Part shown: positions 24,907-33,828 of the stretch, piece after piece
Layout of the letters: the number at the start of each line of letters is the position of its first letter
Numbering within the stretch: position 1 is the first letter of the stretch
Assembly (NCBI GenBank): GCA_030652215.1
Contig: JAUSBC010000119.1
Location: forward strand, 1 to 64,000
Direction: 5' to 3'
Origin: Sideroxyarcus sp.
GTDB taxonomy: Bacteria > Pseudomonadota > Gammaproteobacteria > Burkholderiales > Gallionellaceae
Length of the DNA stretch: 64,000 bases
The notes under the pieces: generated by a model
Databases searched by the model: none
What the model was told of the DNA's origin: nothing
What the model saw: only the letters and a program-made list of their open reading frames with translations
Position numbers and translations under genes: made by a program

Positions 24907-27900
24907 TTATTTGAACTTGCACACATCGCTGCCGTCTTCGGGTTTGGTTTTCCCGATCATCGTTTGCAGCGGTACCCAAATAACTGAGGTGAGCATGTCG
25001 CCGGCCACTTCCAGCACATCGCCCGCTTTCACACCGACGCTGAAATCATCGAAGCTGCCGCTCACCTGCACGGGGATGGCGAAGCTCAGGAACTGCGGCG
25101 TCTTGGAGCGGGGTTTCATGCGGAACCGCAGCTGCTCGGTTTTAAAGTCGGCATTCCCCCTGCCGAACACGCGCATGCGGGTGGTGTCGACGAGGATGCG
25201 CTTGTGCGACAGCTTGCCGTCCTGCAGGGTGAATTGTCCGATGGCGCAGTTCACTTTGGACTCGTGCGTTGCATCCACGGCGGGCAACAGCGCCATCAAC
25301 ACATTCACCGCCCACACGTCGAGCAGGCCGGATTTCATGTTCTCGGGCCACACGGCAAAATCGATGTGGCCTTTGCCGTAGCGCATGAGTTCGGAAAGCT
25401 GTTTGGCGCGCGCGCTGACGTCGACGTCCATGTCGAAGAAGCCGCGCATCTCGCTTTGCCTGTCGATGCGGCGCGCCAGGATGCCGTAGTCGAAATGCCT
25501 GGCTTCGGCGCGCAGCTTGAAAGCCACGTCCGTATCGGTGGGTTCGTAGTCGAGGCGGAAACTGGCCGAGCCGCCGGGCGTGTCGACCACTACCGGGCCG
25601 ATTTCGGCGCGCCCGTTTTCCAGTCTGGCTTCCAGCTTGCCGTTACCCAGCGCATCGTTTCCGGAAAGCACCTGCTCCACCCGCACCGCCAGATAGGCAT
25701 TCTGTCGTCGCATCACTTGGCGACTCAGGAGTTGCTGCGCCTGTGCGCCGGGCTTGCTGCTCTGCTCTGCCGCAGGCGCGGATTTTTCCGGCGACCATGC
25801 ACCGAAGCGGAAGTCGTCGATTTGTATGGTGGGGGCCGCGAGGCCTATGTTCAGCCTGGGGGGCGTGACTGTGGTATCCAGCTTGCCGTGCCCGTCGAGC
25901 AGGCTGCTGCCGACTTTCAATTGCAGTGCGGATACCTCATAGCCGCCAGCCGACATATGGAATTTGCCCGAGGCAGACCACGGGCCCCACGGCGGCAGCG
26001 AGGTCCGCAGCAGCGTATTAAGGTTGTCGAAACGGCTGCCTTGCATGTCGAGCACGAGCTCCACATCCCGTTGCGAGAAGGGCCGCTCAACATCGCCGGA
26101 CAAGCGGATGCTTGCGCCGGAAGTGGCAGCATCCAACTGGAATGGAATCGACAGCTTCGGGTTGAGCAGGTCGGCGGCTGTGGCGGTCTGGATGGCGATG
26201 CTGACGGGTGCCTTGTCCAGCGCGCCGTTCAGGTTCAGGTGCACGGGGGCACCGGGCGCGGATTTGAGTTCGCCCTTGTCGAGTGCGATGTGCAGAGTGC
26301 CTTTGGTGTTGGCATCGTGCAGGTCGAGCGCGCCGCCGCTGAAATTGACCGACAGTTCCGACTGCGCCAGCAATTGCCCCAGTTGGCTTGAGTGCAAGTC
26401 GAGATGCAGCTGCACGTGGTCGACACGGGCATCGATGTTGTGCGCGATATCCAGCCGTTGCAGCAGCTTGCCGAGATCGAGTCCGTCGGCGCTCAGTTGC
26501 AGATCGGCGCGCGGTTGCTGCGAGCGCAGGTCTAGCAGTATCGAACCTTTGAAATCGGCGGATGCCACCCGCGCCGCAAACGGCGAGGCATTCATCATGC
26601 CGTCGCGGATGCGTCCGTCGAAGCTCAGGTCATGCACCACATACGGCGAGCTTGTTTTGACTTGCTTGGTGCGCACCGTGATGTCGGCATCTTTCAGGTT
26701 GATGCCCTGCGGCAGGATGGGAATGTCGATCAGGGAACTGGCGACGGGCGCGGCATGTGTGGACGCGGCAGCTTTCTTCTCAGGCAGCAACGCTTGCAGT
26801 TCATCCGCATCGATCAGTTCGCTGTTCAATTGCAGTTTGACCAGCGGTTTGTTTTGTTCGCTGGTTTGCTGCGCCTCAACTGCCAAAATGCTGTGCCCCA
26901 GTTGCAGAGCCAAGTCGTAAAGTTGCCAGCCGTTCCTGCGCAGTTGGAAATAGCCTTTCACGCTGGCCGGTACATCTGCACCGGGTTTGAGCCCCAGCCA
27001 ACTGGAGACTTCGCTGGAATGCGGCGCATCAAGCTTGAAGCTGATTGTCGTGCCGGTAATTTCCGAAGGCGGTTGCAGAACGGCAAGCACTTGCGCGCTG
27101 GCGCTGCCTGCCTGCAGGTTCAACTCGATGGGTGCATTGGCTTGCTGCATGAGCTCGGTCAGGGTGGCGCCGTGCAGCGTCATGCTGAAGGTGTTGGCTA
27201 GCAGCGTGCCGCGCGCTTCGCCGCGCAGCGCTTTGCCTGCGGGCAGTGTCATGGAAAACTTGTCCAGCGCGAGCTGCACCGGACGCGAGCCCGCGCTGTT
27301 GCCGTACGAGAGTTTGCCGCGCTCCACGTCGAGTTGCACATCAAGCGATTCCATCAACGCTGCACCGCGGTTGCCGCGTGCGGCGATGCGCAAATCGAAC
27401 CGGCCCAGATGGCCTTTGACATCGGGCAGGCCCAGCAGCAGCCCGGCCAGGTTGCCCAGGCTGGATTCATGCGTACCGAGTGCGGCTTCGAAGCGTGCCG
27501 GATTTTTTCTGGCGTCGATGTACGCACTGCCGGAGAGTTTCACATCGGCCAGCGCGGCCTGAATCGGCAAACTCAAGCGACCGCGATCAAGCTTCAACTG
27601 CAACATTGCATCGTGCACATCGCCGGGCAGGTTCAGCCATTTGCCCACGCGCAAGGTCAGGTCGACATCCGTGTCGTTGAGCGCACGCAAGTCGAAATTG
27701 GCCTGCGCCAGATCGCGATAGATTTCGGCCAGACTTTGCGCGGGCGCATCCTCTACATTGGGTTGTCCCGTCATGAACGGGCGCGTGTCCAGCGTGGGCA
27801 GGCTGAGTTGTCCCTGTACTCTGGGGCGCGCACCACCATAGTCGAAATCAAGCGAGCCGTTGAGCGCTGTGTTGCCCATGTTGCCATCCAGATTCGCCAG

Positions 27901-28800
27901 CTTGACGATGCCCGGCGCATAGGTCATATCGCCTGCGAGACTGGTCTTACCGACGTGTGGCAAGCTGGTCTGCAACAGCCGTTCGAGTTCGGTCAGGTTC
28001 TGCGTGGCAAGTGCGAAGTGGATGTTTCCGCTGTCGGGGATGACAGTGCCCTTGAGTGTCAGTTTGGAGCTCAGGAAATTCAGCGAGAGGTCTACGGGCC
28101 AGGGCTGCTCGCCGCCCACCAGTTCGGCCAAGGTGCCGCCGGTGAAATACAGCCGGTAGGGAAAGGTCTTCTCCACCGTTCCGTTCAGGCTCAGTGCAAT
28201 CGGCTGGCCGGAAGGAATATGCGCAAGCAGCGATTCCAGCTCGAAGTAATGGCGCTTGCCTTCGCTGCCGGTGTATTCCACATTCAGCTTGCTTAGCGAT
28301 ACGCGCTGGATATCGAGCAGTGCGAGCAGGCGATGGTTGCCGGTGGAGGCTGGCTGATTCGCATCGGCTGCTTGCCGCTTGAACGTCCAGTTGTTGCTGC
28401 CGTCCTTGTGCGCCTGCAAACGCAGATGCACGTCGCTGCCCGACAACTCCTCGATTTGCAGATGTCCCCACAGCAAGTGCCACAGATCCAGCTCCAGCCG
28501 CGCCTCCCCCAGGCTGGCGAATTCATCGCCGTTGAAGCCACGCGCATTGGCAATGCGCAAGCCGCCCACGCGCAATTTGGGGTGAGCGGAGATTTCGAAC
28601 TGCAGGGCACCGGCGAACTGCATTTCGCGGCCGAGCGCTGCAGTGAGCTTGTCGGCGATGTCCTTGTCATGTGCGGAGGCATCGAGCTTGATGCCGATGA
28701 CTGCAACATAGAGCACGGCGAGGCTGAGCAATACCGCCGCGACGCGCAGTGACTTGAGCATCTTCGGGCGGAGTTGTGTGTGGGTGACGGGGTTTAGCAT
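24907..28800 (-). CDS. AsmA-family protein, very large
   Basis: The product has 1297 residues. One N-terminal membrane helix (about 19-36) precedes a long, mostly beta region typical of AsmA/YhdP/TamB-like bridge proteins: LDASAHDKDIADKLTAALG, GGLRIANARGFNGDEFASLG and LDLWHLLWGHLQIEEL at the start, and repeated amphipathic strands throughout. The AsmA C-terminal region is near 1080-1270. Such proteins span the periplasm and are implicated in moving lipids to the outer membrane. The start at 28800 follows CAAGGTCGTC; an ATG at 28761 is an alternative. Length is well above E. coli AsmA (about 617). Confidence 0.85.
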   Translation of the reverse strand: MLNPVTHTQLRPKMLKSLRVAAVLLSLAVLYVAVIGIKLDASAHDKDIADKLTAALGREMQFAGALQFEISAHPKLRVGGLRIANARGFNGDEFASLGEARLELDLWHLLWGHLQIEELSGSDVHLRLQAHKDGSNNWTFKRQAADANQPASTGNHRLLALLDIQRVSLSKLNVEYTGSEGKRHYFELESLLAHIPSGQPIALSLNGTVEKTFPYRLYFTGGTLAELVGGEQPWPVDLSLNFLSSKLTLKGTVIPDSGNIHFALATQNLTELERLLQTSLPHVGKTSLAGDMTYAPGIVKLANLDGNMGNTALNGSLDFDYGGARPRVQGQLSLPTLDTRPFMTGQPNVEDAPAQSLAEIYRDLAQANFDLRALNDTDVDLTLRVGKWLNLPGDVHDAMLQLKLDRGRLSLPIQAALADVKLSGSAYIDARKNPARFEAALGTHESSLGNLAGLLLGLPDVKGHLGRFDLRIAARGNRGAALMESLDVQLDVERGKLSYGNSAGSRPVQLALDKFSMTLPAGKALRGEARGTLLANTFSMTLHGATLTELMQQANAPIELNLQAGSASAQVLAVLQPPSEITGTTISFKLDAPHSSEVSSWLGLKPGADVPASVKGYFQLRRNGWQLYDLALQLGHSILAVEAQQTSEQNKPLVKLQLNSELIDADELQALLPEKKAAASTHAAPVASSLIDIPILPQGINLKDADITVRTKQVKTSSPYVVHDLSFDGRIRDGMMNASPFAARVASADFKGSILLDLRSQQPRADLQLSADGLDLGKLLQRLDIAHNIDARVDHVQLHLDLHSSQLGQLLAQSELSVNFSGGALDLHDANTKGTLHIALDKGELKSAPGAPVHLNLNGALDKAPVSIAIQTATAADLLNPKLSIPFQLDAATSGASIRLSGDVERPFSQRDVELVLDMQGSRFDNLNTLLRTSLPPWGPWSASGKFHMSAGGYEVSALQLKVGSSLLDGHGKLDTTVTPPRLNIGLAAPTIQIDDFRFGAWSPEKSAPAAEQSSKPGAQAQQLLSRQVMRRQNAYLAVRVEQVLSGNDALGNGKLEARLENGRAEIGPVVVDTPGGSASFRLDYEPTDTDVAFKLRAEARHFDYGILARRIDRQSEMRGFFDMDVDVSARAKQLSELMRYGKGHIDFAVWPENMKSGLLDVWAVNVLMALLPAVDATHESKVNCAIGQFTLQDGKLSHKRILVDTTRMRVFGRGNADFKTEQLRFRMKPRSKTPQFLSFAIPVQVSGSFDDFSVGVKAGDVLEVAGDMLTSVIWVPLQTMIGKTKPEDGSDVCKFK

Positions 28801-28960
28801 GACGACCTTGCCCGGATGCTGTCTTTCCGGGGTGGCTTCATGCTACCAGCTTTTTCCGGCTCGCCGGATTCTTCGATATTCGGAAAAAAAGAAACCGGCC
28901 AATTTGATTGCTGCCCCTTTGAACCCTGCTCAATCCGAGACCTGGTTTGCTCCGCAGTTG

Positions 28961-29044
28961 GTAGGTTGGGCAAAGCGCAGCGTGCCCAACAATAAAAAGG
29001 CATACATAACGAATGTTGGGCACGCTGCGCTTTGCCCAACCTAT
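28961..29044. repeat. Palindromic GTAGG...CCTAT element
   Basis: It is the same family as 24831-24902: arms GTAGGTTGGGCAAAGCGCAG and CTGCGCTTTGCCCAACCTAT, with CGTGCCCAAC/GTTGGGCACG inside. The loop differs. It separates yecA-like from asmA-like genes on the minus strand. Confidence 0.75.
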
Positions 29045-29110
29045 TCGCTTTTTGCTCTGGTGCGGCTGCGCACCCTACAAATGAGGCGGACAAGTTCCAT
29101 CGCAGCCTTC

Positions 29111-29854
29111 TCAATCTTCAACCTGAGTTGCCCCGCAGCACTTCTTGTACTTCCTTCCGCTACCGCAACTGCACGGTGCATTGCGGCTTATTTTCGGAAT
29201 TTCATTTTCCGAAATCTTGCCACTGGCGATTTCTGCTGCGCGGCGCTGCGGCGCCCAGAATTTGTATATCAAGGCGACACTGGCCGGGATCTGTTTTGAT
29301 AACTCTTCGCGCTGGGCCGGCGTCTTTACCAGTTCTTCTTCAGCCTCGGTGATGTCCGGTGCACCAAGCAGATAGATCGGCCGCAGTATTTCCGGACCGT
29401 GCTTTGTTTCGTACAGAGCTTCCCAGCGTTCCCGCTGCATGTCGATGCCGGTCATATAGCCGTGCGCCCACATTTCTCCGTCCATGTATTCGCGCTCATC
29501 GCCTTCGAAGACTTGCAAATCGAAGACCGGCTCGAAAAGCTCCGGCTCCTGAAGCAGGCTCCAGCCGATCGCGTGCATGTGACGCATCAGCAAGTCAGTG
29601 ATCCGTTCTGCCTGGGCAGCGCTTGCAAAACTCGGCGCGTCTTTTGCCGTCGGACCCCACACGCGCGCAATCCATTCTTCCGGCTGTGGCATGGCCGGCC
29701 CGGAGACGAGGGCGGTGAGGAATCCGTCCAGGCAATCCAGCAGCATGACTTCATTGGTCGTGGCATCGGACATGAGGAAACTGTCGAGCTCGTCCATTTC
29801 TTGTTCGGAGAGGGCGGGCGTGATTTCTTCCTCGATTGATTCTTGTTTTGACAT
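29111..29854 (-). CDS. YecA/UPF0149 family protein with SEC-C zinc motif
   Basis: The product has 247 residues. The helical UPF0149 domain covers about 15-190 (ELDSFLMSDATTNEVMLLDCLDGFLTAL, AHGYMTGIDMQRERWEALY). The end carries the SEC-C motif CSCGSGRKYKKCCG, a zinc-binding module that in SecA contacts SecB and ribosomes. YecA-type proteins are thought to bind ribosomes or nascent chains. It lies 8 bp downstream of the dUTPase gene, so both are probably in one transcript. Confidence 0.85.
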   Translation of the reverse strand: MSKQESIEEEITPALSEQEMDELDSFLMSDATTNEVMLLDCLDGFLTALVSGPAMPQPEEWIARVWGPTAKDAPSFASAAQAERITDLLMRHMHAIGWSLLQEPELFEPVFDLQVFEGDEREYMDGEMWAHGYMTGIDMQRERWEALYETKHGPEILRPIYLLGAPDITEAEEELVKTPAQREELSKQIPASVALIYKFWAPQRRAAEIASGKISENEIPKISRNAPCSCGSGRKYKKCCGATQVED

Positions 29855-29862
29855 GGTTGTGC

Positions 29863-30534
29863 TTACTTCCCTTCCTGAACAATCACGTATCTTGCCTTGA
29901 GTGCGCCATAGAGCTCGTCCCGCACATTGGCGGAATCCAGATCGGCAACTTCCAGCATCTCAATCAGGTGCTCATTGTCTTCCCGGCCGTCCCATATCTT
30001 GATGTAGGTTCCGGCCTTGTAGCCGTGGTCCTGGCGAAACACATTGAGGACATTCTTGCCCACGTATTGTTTGAACAGGTCGTTCCAATCCATGCCGCAG
30101 TCGTGCAGCAGTGACTCGAACAGCGCGAGGTTTGTGCGCTTGGCTGCTGCCAGCCCCACCAGCAAGTCGAGCTTTTCGAGCAGGCTGAGCTGGGCGAGCA
30201 CATAGTATTGGTTATCAAACTGAACCGACTTCTGGCGAAGATTGAGTTCAGCCTGCATCTCCATTCTCGACAGCGCGATCGTGCCGAATTTGGCCTGTAT
30301 GGATGCAGACAGGATGAAGTGCCAGATATCGACCAGTTCCATTCTCAGTTGCGCGAGGTCGCATTCCTGCTTCTTCCACCACTTCCAGCCGTGGTGTTCT
30401 ATGGCTTCGACGCCTTCGACCTGGATGGCGCGATGCCAGTTGTTGTTGGCTGCTACCCAAGCGGGGTTGACCTTGCTGTTCATGCCATCCTGCAATTCGA
30501 GCATGGTGATGAGTTGGGTTTCTGAAATCGTCAT
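29863..30534 (-). CDS. Dimeric all-alpha dUTPase
   Basis: The product has 223 residues starting at 30534 behind GAGGCAG. It belongs to the dimeric dUTPase family (MazG-like fold): EGVEAIEHHGWKWWKKQ followed by MELVDIWHFILSA carries the acidic metal ligands (E..E and E-L-V-D), and CGMDWNDLFKQYVGKNVLNVFRQ resembles the second helix pair. It converts dUTP to dUMP and PPi and so limits uracil in DNA. The more common trimeric dUTPase (dut) is a different family and would be elsewhere. Confidence 0.8.
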   Translation of the reverse strand: MTISETQLITMLELQDGMNSKVNPAWVAANNNWHRAIQVEGVEAIEHHGWKWWKKQECDLAQLRMELVDIWHFILSASIQAKFGTIALSRMEMQAELNLRQKSVQFDNQYYVLAQLSLLEKLDLLVGLAAAKRTNLALFESLLHDCGMDWNDLFKQYVGKNVLNVFRQDHGYKAGTYIKIWDGREDNEHLIEMLEVADLDSANVRDELYGALKARYVIVQEGK

Positions 30535-30808
30535 TGTGTCTGCCTCGGGTAAAACGGGCATTTTACAGTACGGCACCCACTTCGATTCCGGCTGTATTCG
30601 GCGGGATTCACACTGTGTGCCAATAATGGGCGGCAAATCCGGCGTGGCACCACTCCTGTCCCCTATCGATTCAATGGGGTGCTTGAATTTTCGCCCTGTT
30701 TTTGACGTAGCTTAACGTGCGACAACACCCGTTCGGCTAAGCTGACGTTTCGATTGTGGGGTTTCTGCGAGTATTGCGAGCACTCTGACTTCTCTAAGGA
30801 GACACATC

Positions 30809-32002
30809 ATGTGGAACGTAAAGTCATTGTTCAAAATTAACGAATTTTCCATCTTCGCCATCAGTGTCGCCCTGCTACTAGTTGCCTGTGGCGGCGGCGG
30901 CACGACGAGTTCTGCCATTCCCGGCACCCTGTTTTTCGCGGCACAGAGCGACACGACCGTAGGCTTCCAACTATGGAAAACCGATGGCACAGTCAGCGGT
31001 ACGGTGGCGGTAAAAACGCTCAACCCTGCGGGAGGTTCTTATCCCATGCATTTTGCCGCACTCAACGGCGTAACTTACTTCAACGCATTTGATAACAACA
31101 CCAGCACTCCCCAACTGTGGAGGACTGACGGCACGGCGGACGGCACATTCGCGCTGACCGCCGGCAGCGGTGTAAACCCTTCCGGTCTGACCGCGCTCAA
31201 CGGGACGCTGTACTTCGTCGGCGAAGATGGCAGCGGCAAACGATTATGGAAAAGCGACGGCACGGCTTCGGGCACGGTGGCGGTAACGAGTGCTCCCGGC
31301 CCGAACAGCGTTGAGAACCTGATTGCATGCAATGGCGCGCTGTACTTCAGGGGTTTCGACGGCAGCCGCTATCAATTGTGGAGAAGCGACGGCACCGCGT
31401 CCGGCACGGCCGCAGTGACGAGCGTCACATGGGATCTGGATCCGATCAACTTGACCGCATTCAACGGCGCAGTCTATTTCAACGGAAACGATGGCAGCAG
31501 CTATCAGTTGTGGAAGAGCGACGGCACCGCGTCCGGTACGGCGGCAGTCACGAGTATTGCCGGAACCTTCGATCCGGCGCTCATCACCGCCATCAACGGC
31601 GCACTGTACTTCGGCGCGGGCGGCGCCGGAAACTGGCAGTTGTGGAAGAGCGACGGCACCGCGTCCGGCACAGTGGCCCTGACGAACGTTGCGGGCGGCG
31701 TTGCCCCTGAGTTCATGATCGCCTTCAACGGCGCGCTTTATTTCAGCGGGCATGATGGCAGCGGCTATCAGCTCTGGAAAAGCGACGGCACCGCATCCGG
31801 CACGGCGGCAGTCACGAGTATTGCCGGCGGGCTCATGGTGAACTCGCCAAGAGTACTCAACGGCGCGCTGTACTTCTCAGCTGCCGATGCCCTTCACGGC
31901 AGGGAAATGTGGAAGAGCGACGGCACGGCAGCCAACACGCGGATGCTGGTGGATATTTGCAGCGGCACCTGCAATGGCATGCTACTGCTCGGCCCCTTAT
32001 GA
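30809..32002 (+). CDS. Lipoprotein with ELWxxDGT propeller repeats
   Basis: The product has 397 residues. AAGGAGA precedes the ATG; the signal ends in a lipobox (LLLVAC, then five glycines). About eight repeats of 45-52 residues follow, each with QLWKSDGTASGTAAVTS or a close variant and NGALYFSG. These are ELWxTDGT-type blades that close into a beta-propeller. At the DNA level the repeats GAGCGACGGCACC recur many times and could recombine. It is likely surface or periplasmic; ligand unknown. Confidence 0.8.
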   Translation: MWNVKSLFKINEFSIFAISVALLLVACGGGGTTSSAIPGTLFFAAQSDTTVGFQLWKTDGTVSGTVAVKTLNPAGGSYPMHFAALNGVTYFNAFDNNTSTPQLWRTDGTADGTFALTAGSGVNPSGLTALNGTLYFVGEDGSGKRLWKSDGTASGTVAVTSAPGPNSVENLIACNGALYFRGFDGSRYQLWRSDGTASGTAAVTSVTWDLDPINLTAFNGAVYFNGNDGSSYQLWKSDGTASGTAAVTSIAGTFDPALITAINGALYFGAGGAGNWQLWKSDGTASGTVALTNVAGGVAPEFMIAFNGALYFSGHDGSGYQLWKSDGTASGTAAVTSIAGGLMVNSPRVLNGALYFSAADALHGREMWKSDGTAANTRMLVDICSGTCNGMLLLGPL

Positions 32003-32064
32003 CGGATCGGTGCGCAGCATTCAGGCGCCGTGCCATGGATAGTTCCCGGCACCTCAGCTTTGAA

Positions 32065-32640
32065 CTAATCGTTCGGCGTGAACTGCAGCGAGCAGGACAG
32101 GATGCCCGCCGCAAACAGGTTTTCAGCGTGATCCACGAACGCGCCCGGCATTAATTTGAAGCACACCAGGGTGGCGGCAACCCTGCGGACTTTTTGCTGC
32201 GTCATCAATTCCCAGGCGGCATCGAACTCTTCCGGTTTCAATACCAACTCGATGCCCAGTCGGTTTTGATTTGACAGCTCGGCGATGTACAGCCGTCCGA
32301 TCTCCCCGCTGCTGACTCCTTTTTCCGCTGCCACATAGCCTGAAAGCCCGGAGGCAATATTGACCCTGGAGTGATGGATCGCCGTGTGCGTCTTCAAATG
32401 GGTAATGAGCTTGCCGTCGAAATCCGTGTCGGATTCGAGCTGGGTTTCGTGCTTGCTCGCGGAGCCCAGGAACTCGAAATCGGTGGTCGGTTTGCTTTCA
32501 GTCATCAGCCTCCCCGAGAGGATCTGTTCGCAGGTGAGTTTCAGCGCCCTGGCGGATTTCTGGCTGGATATGTCCTCCGATTTCCCCATGCTGTTAACGA
32601 GGAAAGAATCGAGTTTGAGTTGAAGCGAGATTTCAATCAT
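32065..32640 (-). CDS. Conserved hypothetical protein
   Basis: The product has 191 residues from the ATG at 32640; the frame is open to 32727 but upstream codons look non-coding and no ribosome binding site supports either start. It is soluble and acidic, with no signal peptide. Segments such as DFDGKLITHLKTHTAIHHSRVN and LSNQNRLGIELVLKPEEFDAAWELM suggest an alpha/beta fold. No family is recognised. It is divergent from the M23 peptidase gene. Confidence 0.55.
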   Translation of the reverse strand: MIEISLQLKLDSFLVNSMGKSEDISSQKSARALKLTCEQILSGRLMTESKPTTDFEFLGSASKHETQLESDTDFDGKLITHLKTHTAIHHSRVNIASGLSGYVAAEKGVSSGEIGRLYIAELSNQNRLGIELVLKPEEFDAAWELMTQQKVRRVAATLVCFKLMPGAFVDHAENLFAAGILSCSLQFTPND

Positions 32641-32870
32641 GCAGGCTGCAGTCGAATTTGATCGACTTTCTCCAAAAGGGGGGATTGCGAAGGGTGTTGT
32701 ATTATCGCCGCTCCCCTCACGGTTCATTATTGCACACGCAGTGGTGCCTGAAGCTCAATTGAGCTTACGCATTGCAGGGGCATGTCCAAATAATTTTCGG
32801 GGTTCGACTAAACAGGAACTAGAATATCCGCCTCTGCTTTGCACCCAACCCGTTTGACACCGTCTTAACC

Positions 32871-33719
32871 ATGCACCCGCTCACTGCCTTCACCCTTTCC
32901 CACTTTCTCCGCATCGCCCTGTTTGCGCTGCCGCTGCTTGCGCATGCAAGCCTTCCGCAATCCTCCAATGTACCCGGCGGTGTTGCGCTTGTTCCGCTGT
33001 GCAGCGCTGCGGTTTGCAGCGTTGCGCCACAGGCATGGCTGGGCGAGCAACCTGTGCTGGTCGCGGCCGAACGCGATGAGTGGTTTGCGGTGGTGGGCCT
33101 GGCGCTGGATATGACACCGGGTGCGCACGATCTGCGCGTGCAGATTGGCAGCGAAACGGGCTTGCAGCAATTCGTGGTTGGGGCCAAGGATTACCCCGCG
33201 CAGTACATCACGCTCAAGGACAAGAGCAAGGTGGAACTGTCGCCCGCAGACCTGGCGCGGGCGGAACGCGAAATCGCGACCATCAAGGAACTCAAACTCC
33301 ACTGGCGTGCCGTGCCGGACACCGATCTGGCTTTTATCCTTCCTGCAAAAGGCAAACTGGGCGGGCGCTTCGGTTCGCGCCGCTATTTCAACGATGAGCC
33401 GCGCGCGCCGCATTCCGGCTTGGACGTGGTGGTGAAACGCGGGACGCCGATCAAGGCGAGCGCGCAGGGAGTAGTGCTGGCGGTGGACGACTATTTCTTC
33501 AACGGCAAGACGGTCTTCGTCGACCACGGCAACGGGCTGATCACGCTGTACTGCCACCTCGACCGCATTGATGTGCAACCCGGCGAGATGGTGGGCAAAG
33601 GCCAGCAGGTCGGTCTCTCCGGCAAGACCGGCCGCGCCTCCGGCCCGCATCTGCACTGGAGCGTGGTGCTTAACGGGGCGATGGTTGATCCGGAGTTGTT
33701 TATTGCAACAGTGCGTTAG
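32871..33719 (+). CDS. M23-family metallopeptidase
   Basis: The product has 282 residues with a signal peptide (cleavage near AHA-SL). The C-terminal half is a LytM/M23 domain: KLGGRFGSRRYFNDEPRAPH then SGLDV gives zinc ligands His181 and Asp185, and GPHLHWSV gives His262, with His229 in TLYCHLDR completing the site. The region 40-130 is an N-terminal beta domain seen in this subgroup. It cleaves peptidoglycan peptide bridges or regulates amidases in the periplasm. All active-site residues are present. Confidence 0.9.
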   Translation: MHPLTAFTLSHFLRIALFALPLLAHASLPQSSNVPGGVALVPLCSAAVCSVAPQAWLGEQPVLVAAERDEWFAVVGLALDMTPGAHDLRVQIGSETGLQQFVVGAKDYPAQYITLKDKSKVELSPADLARAEREIATIKELKLHWRAVPDTDLAFILPAKGKLGGRFGSRRYFNDEPRAPHSGLDVVVKRGTPIKASAQGVVLAVDDYFFNGKTVFVDHGNGLITLYCHLDRIDVQPGEMVGKGQQVGLSGKTGRASGPHLHWSVVLNGAMVDPELFIATVR

Positions 33720-33828
33720 CGTCGAGATTTGAGTGACAATCGCCGACGATCAGTTTTCTATCCGAATTACTTTGACGTCATTGCTTCTTCGGGACTGCAC
33801 CGGGTAGCTCCCGACAGCCCGCCCCGCT

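Noticed and set aside
25204-28296. Long plus-strand frames opposite the AsmA gene
   Set aside because: His/Gln/Arg-rich translations typical of the antisense of a GC-rich gene; no domain or start signal.
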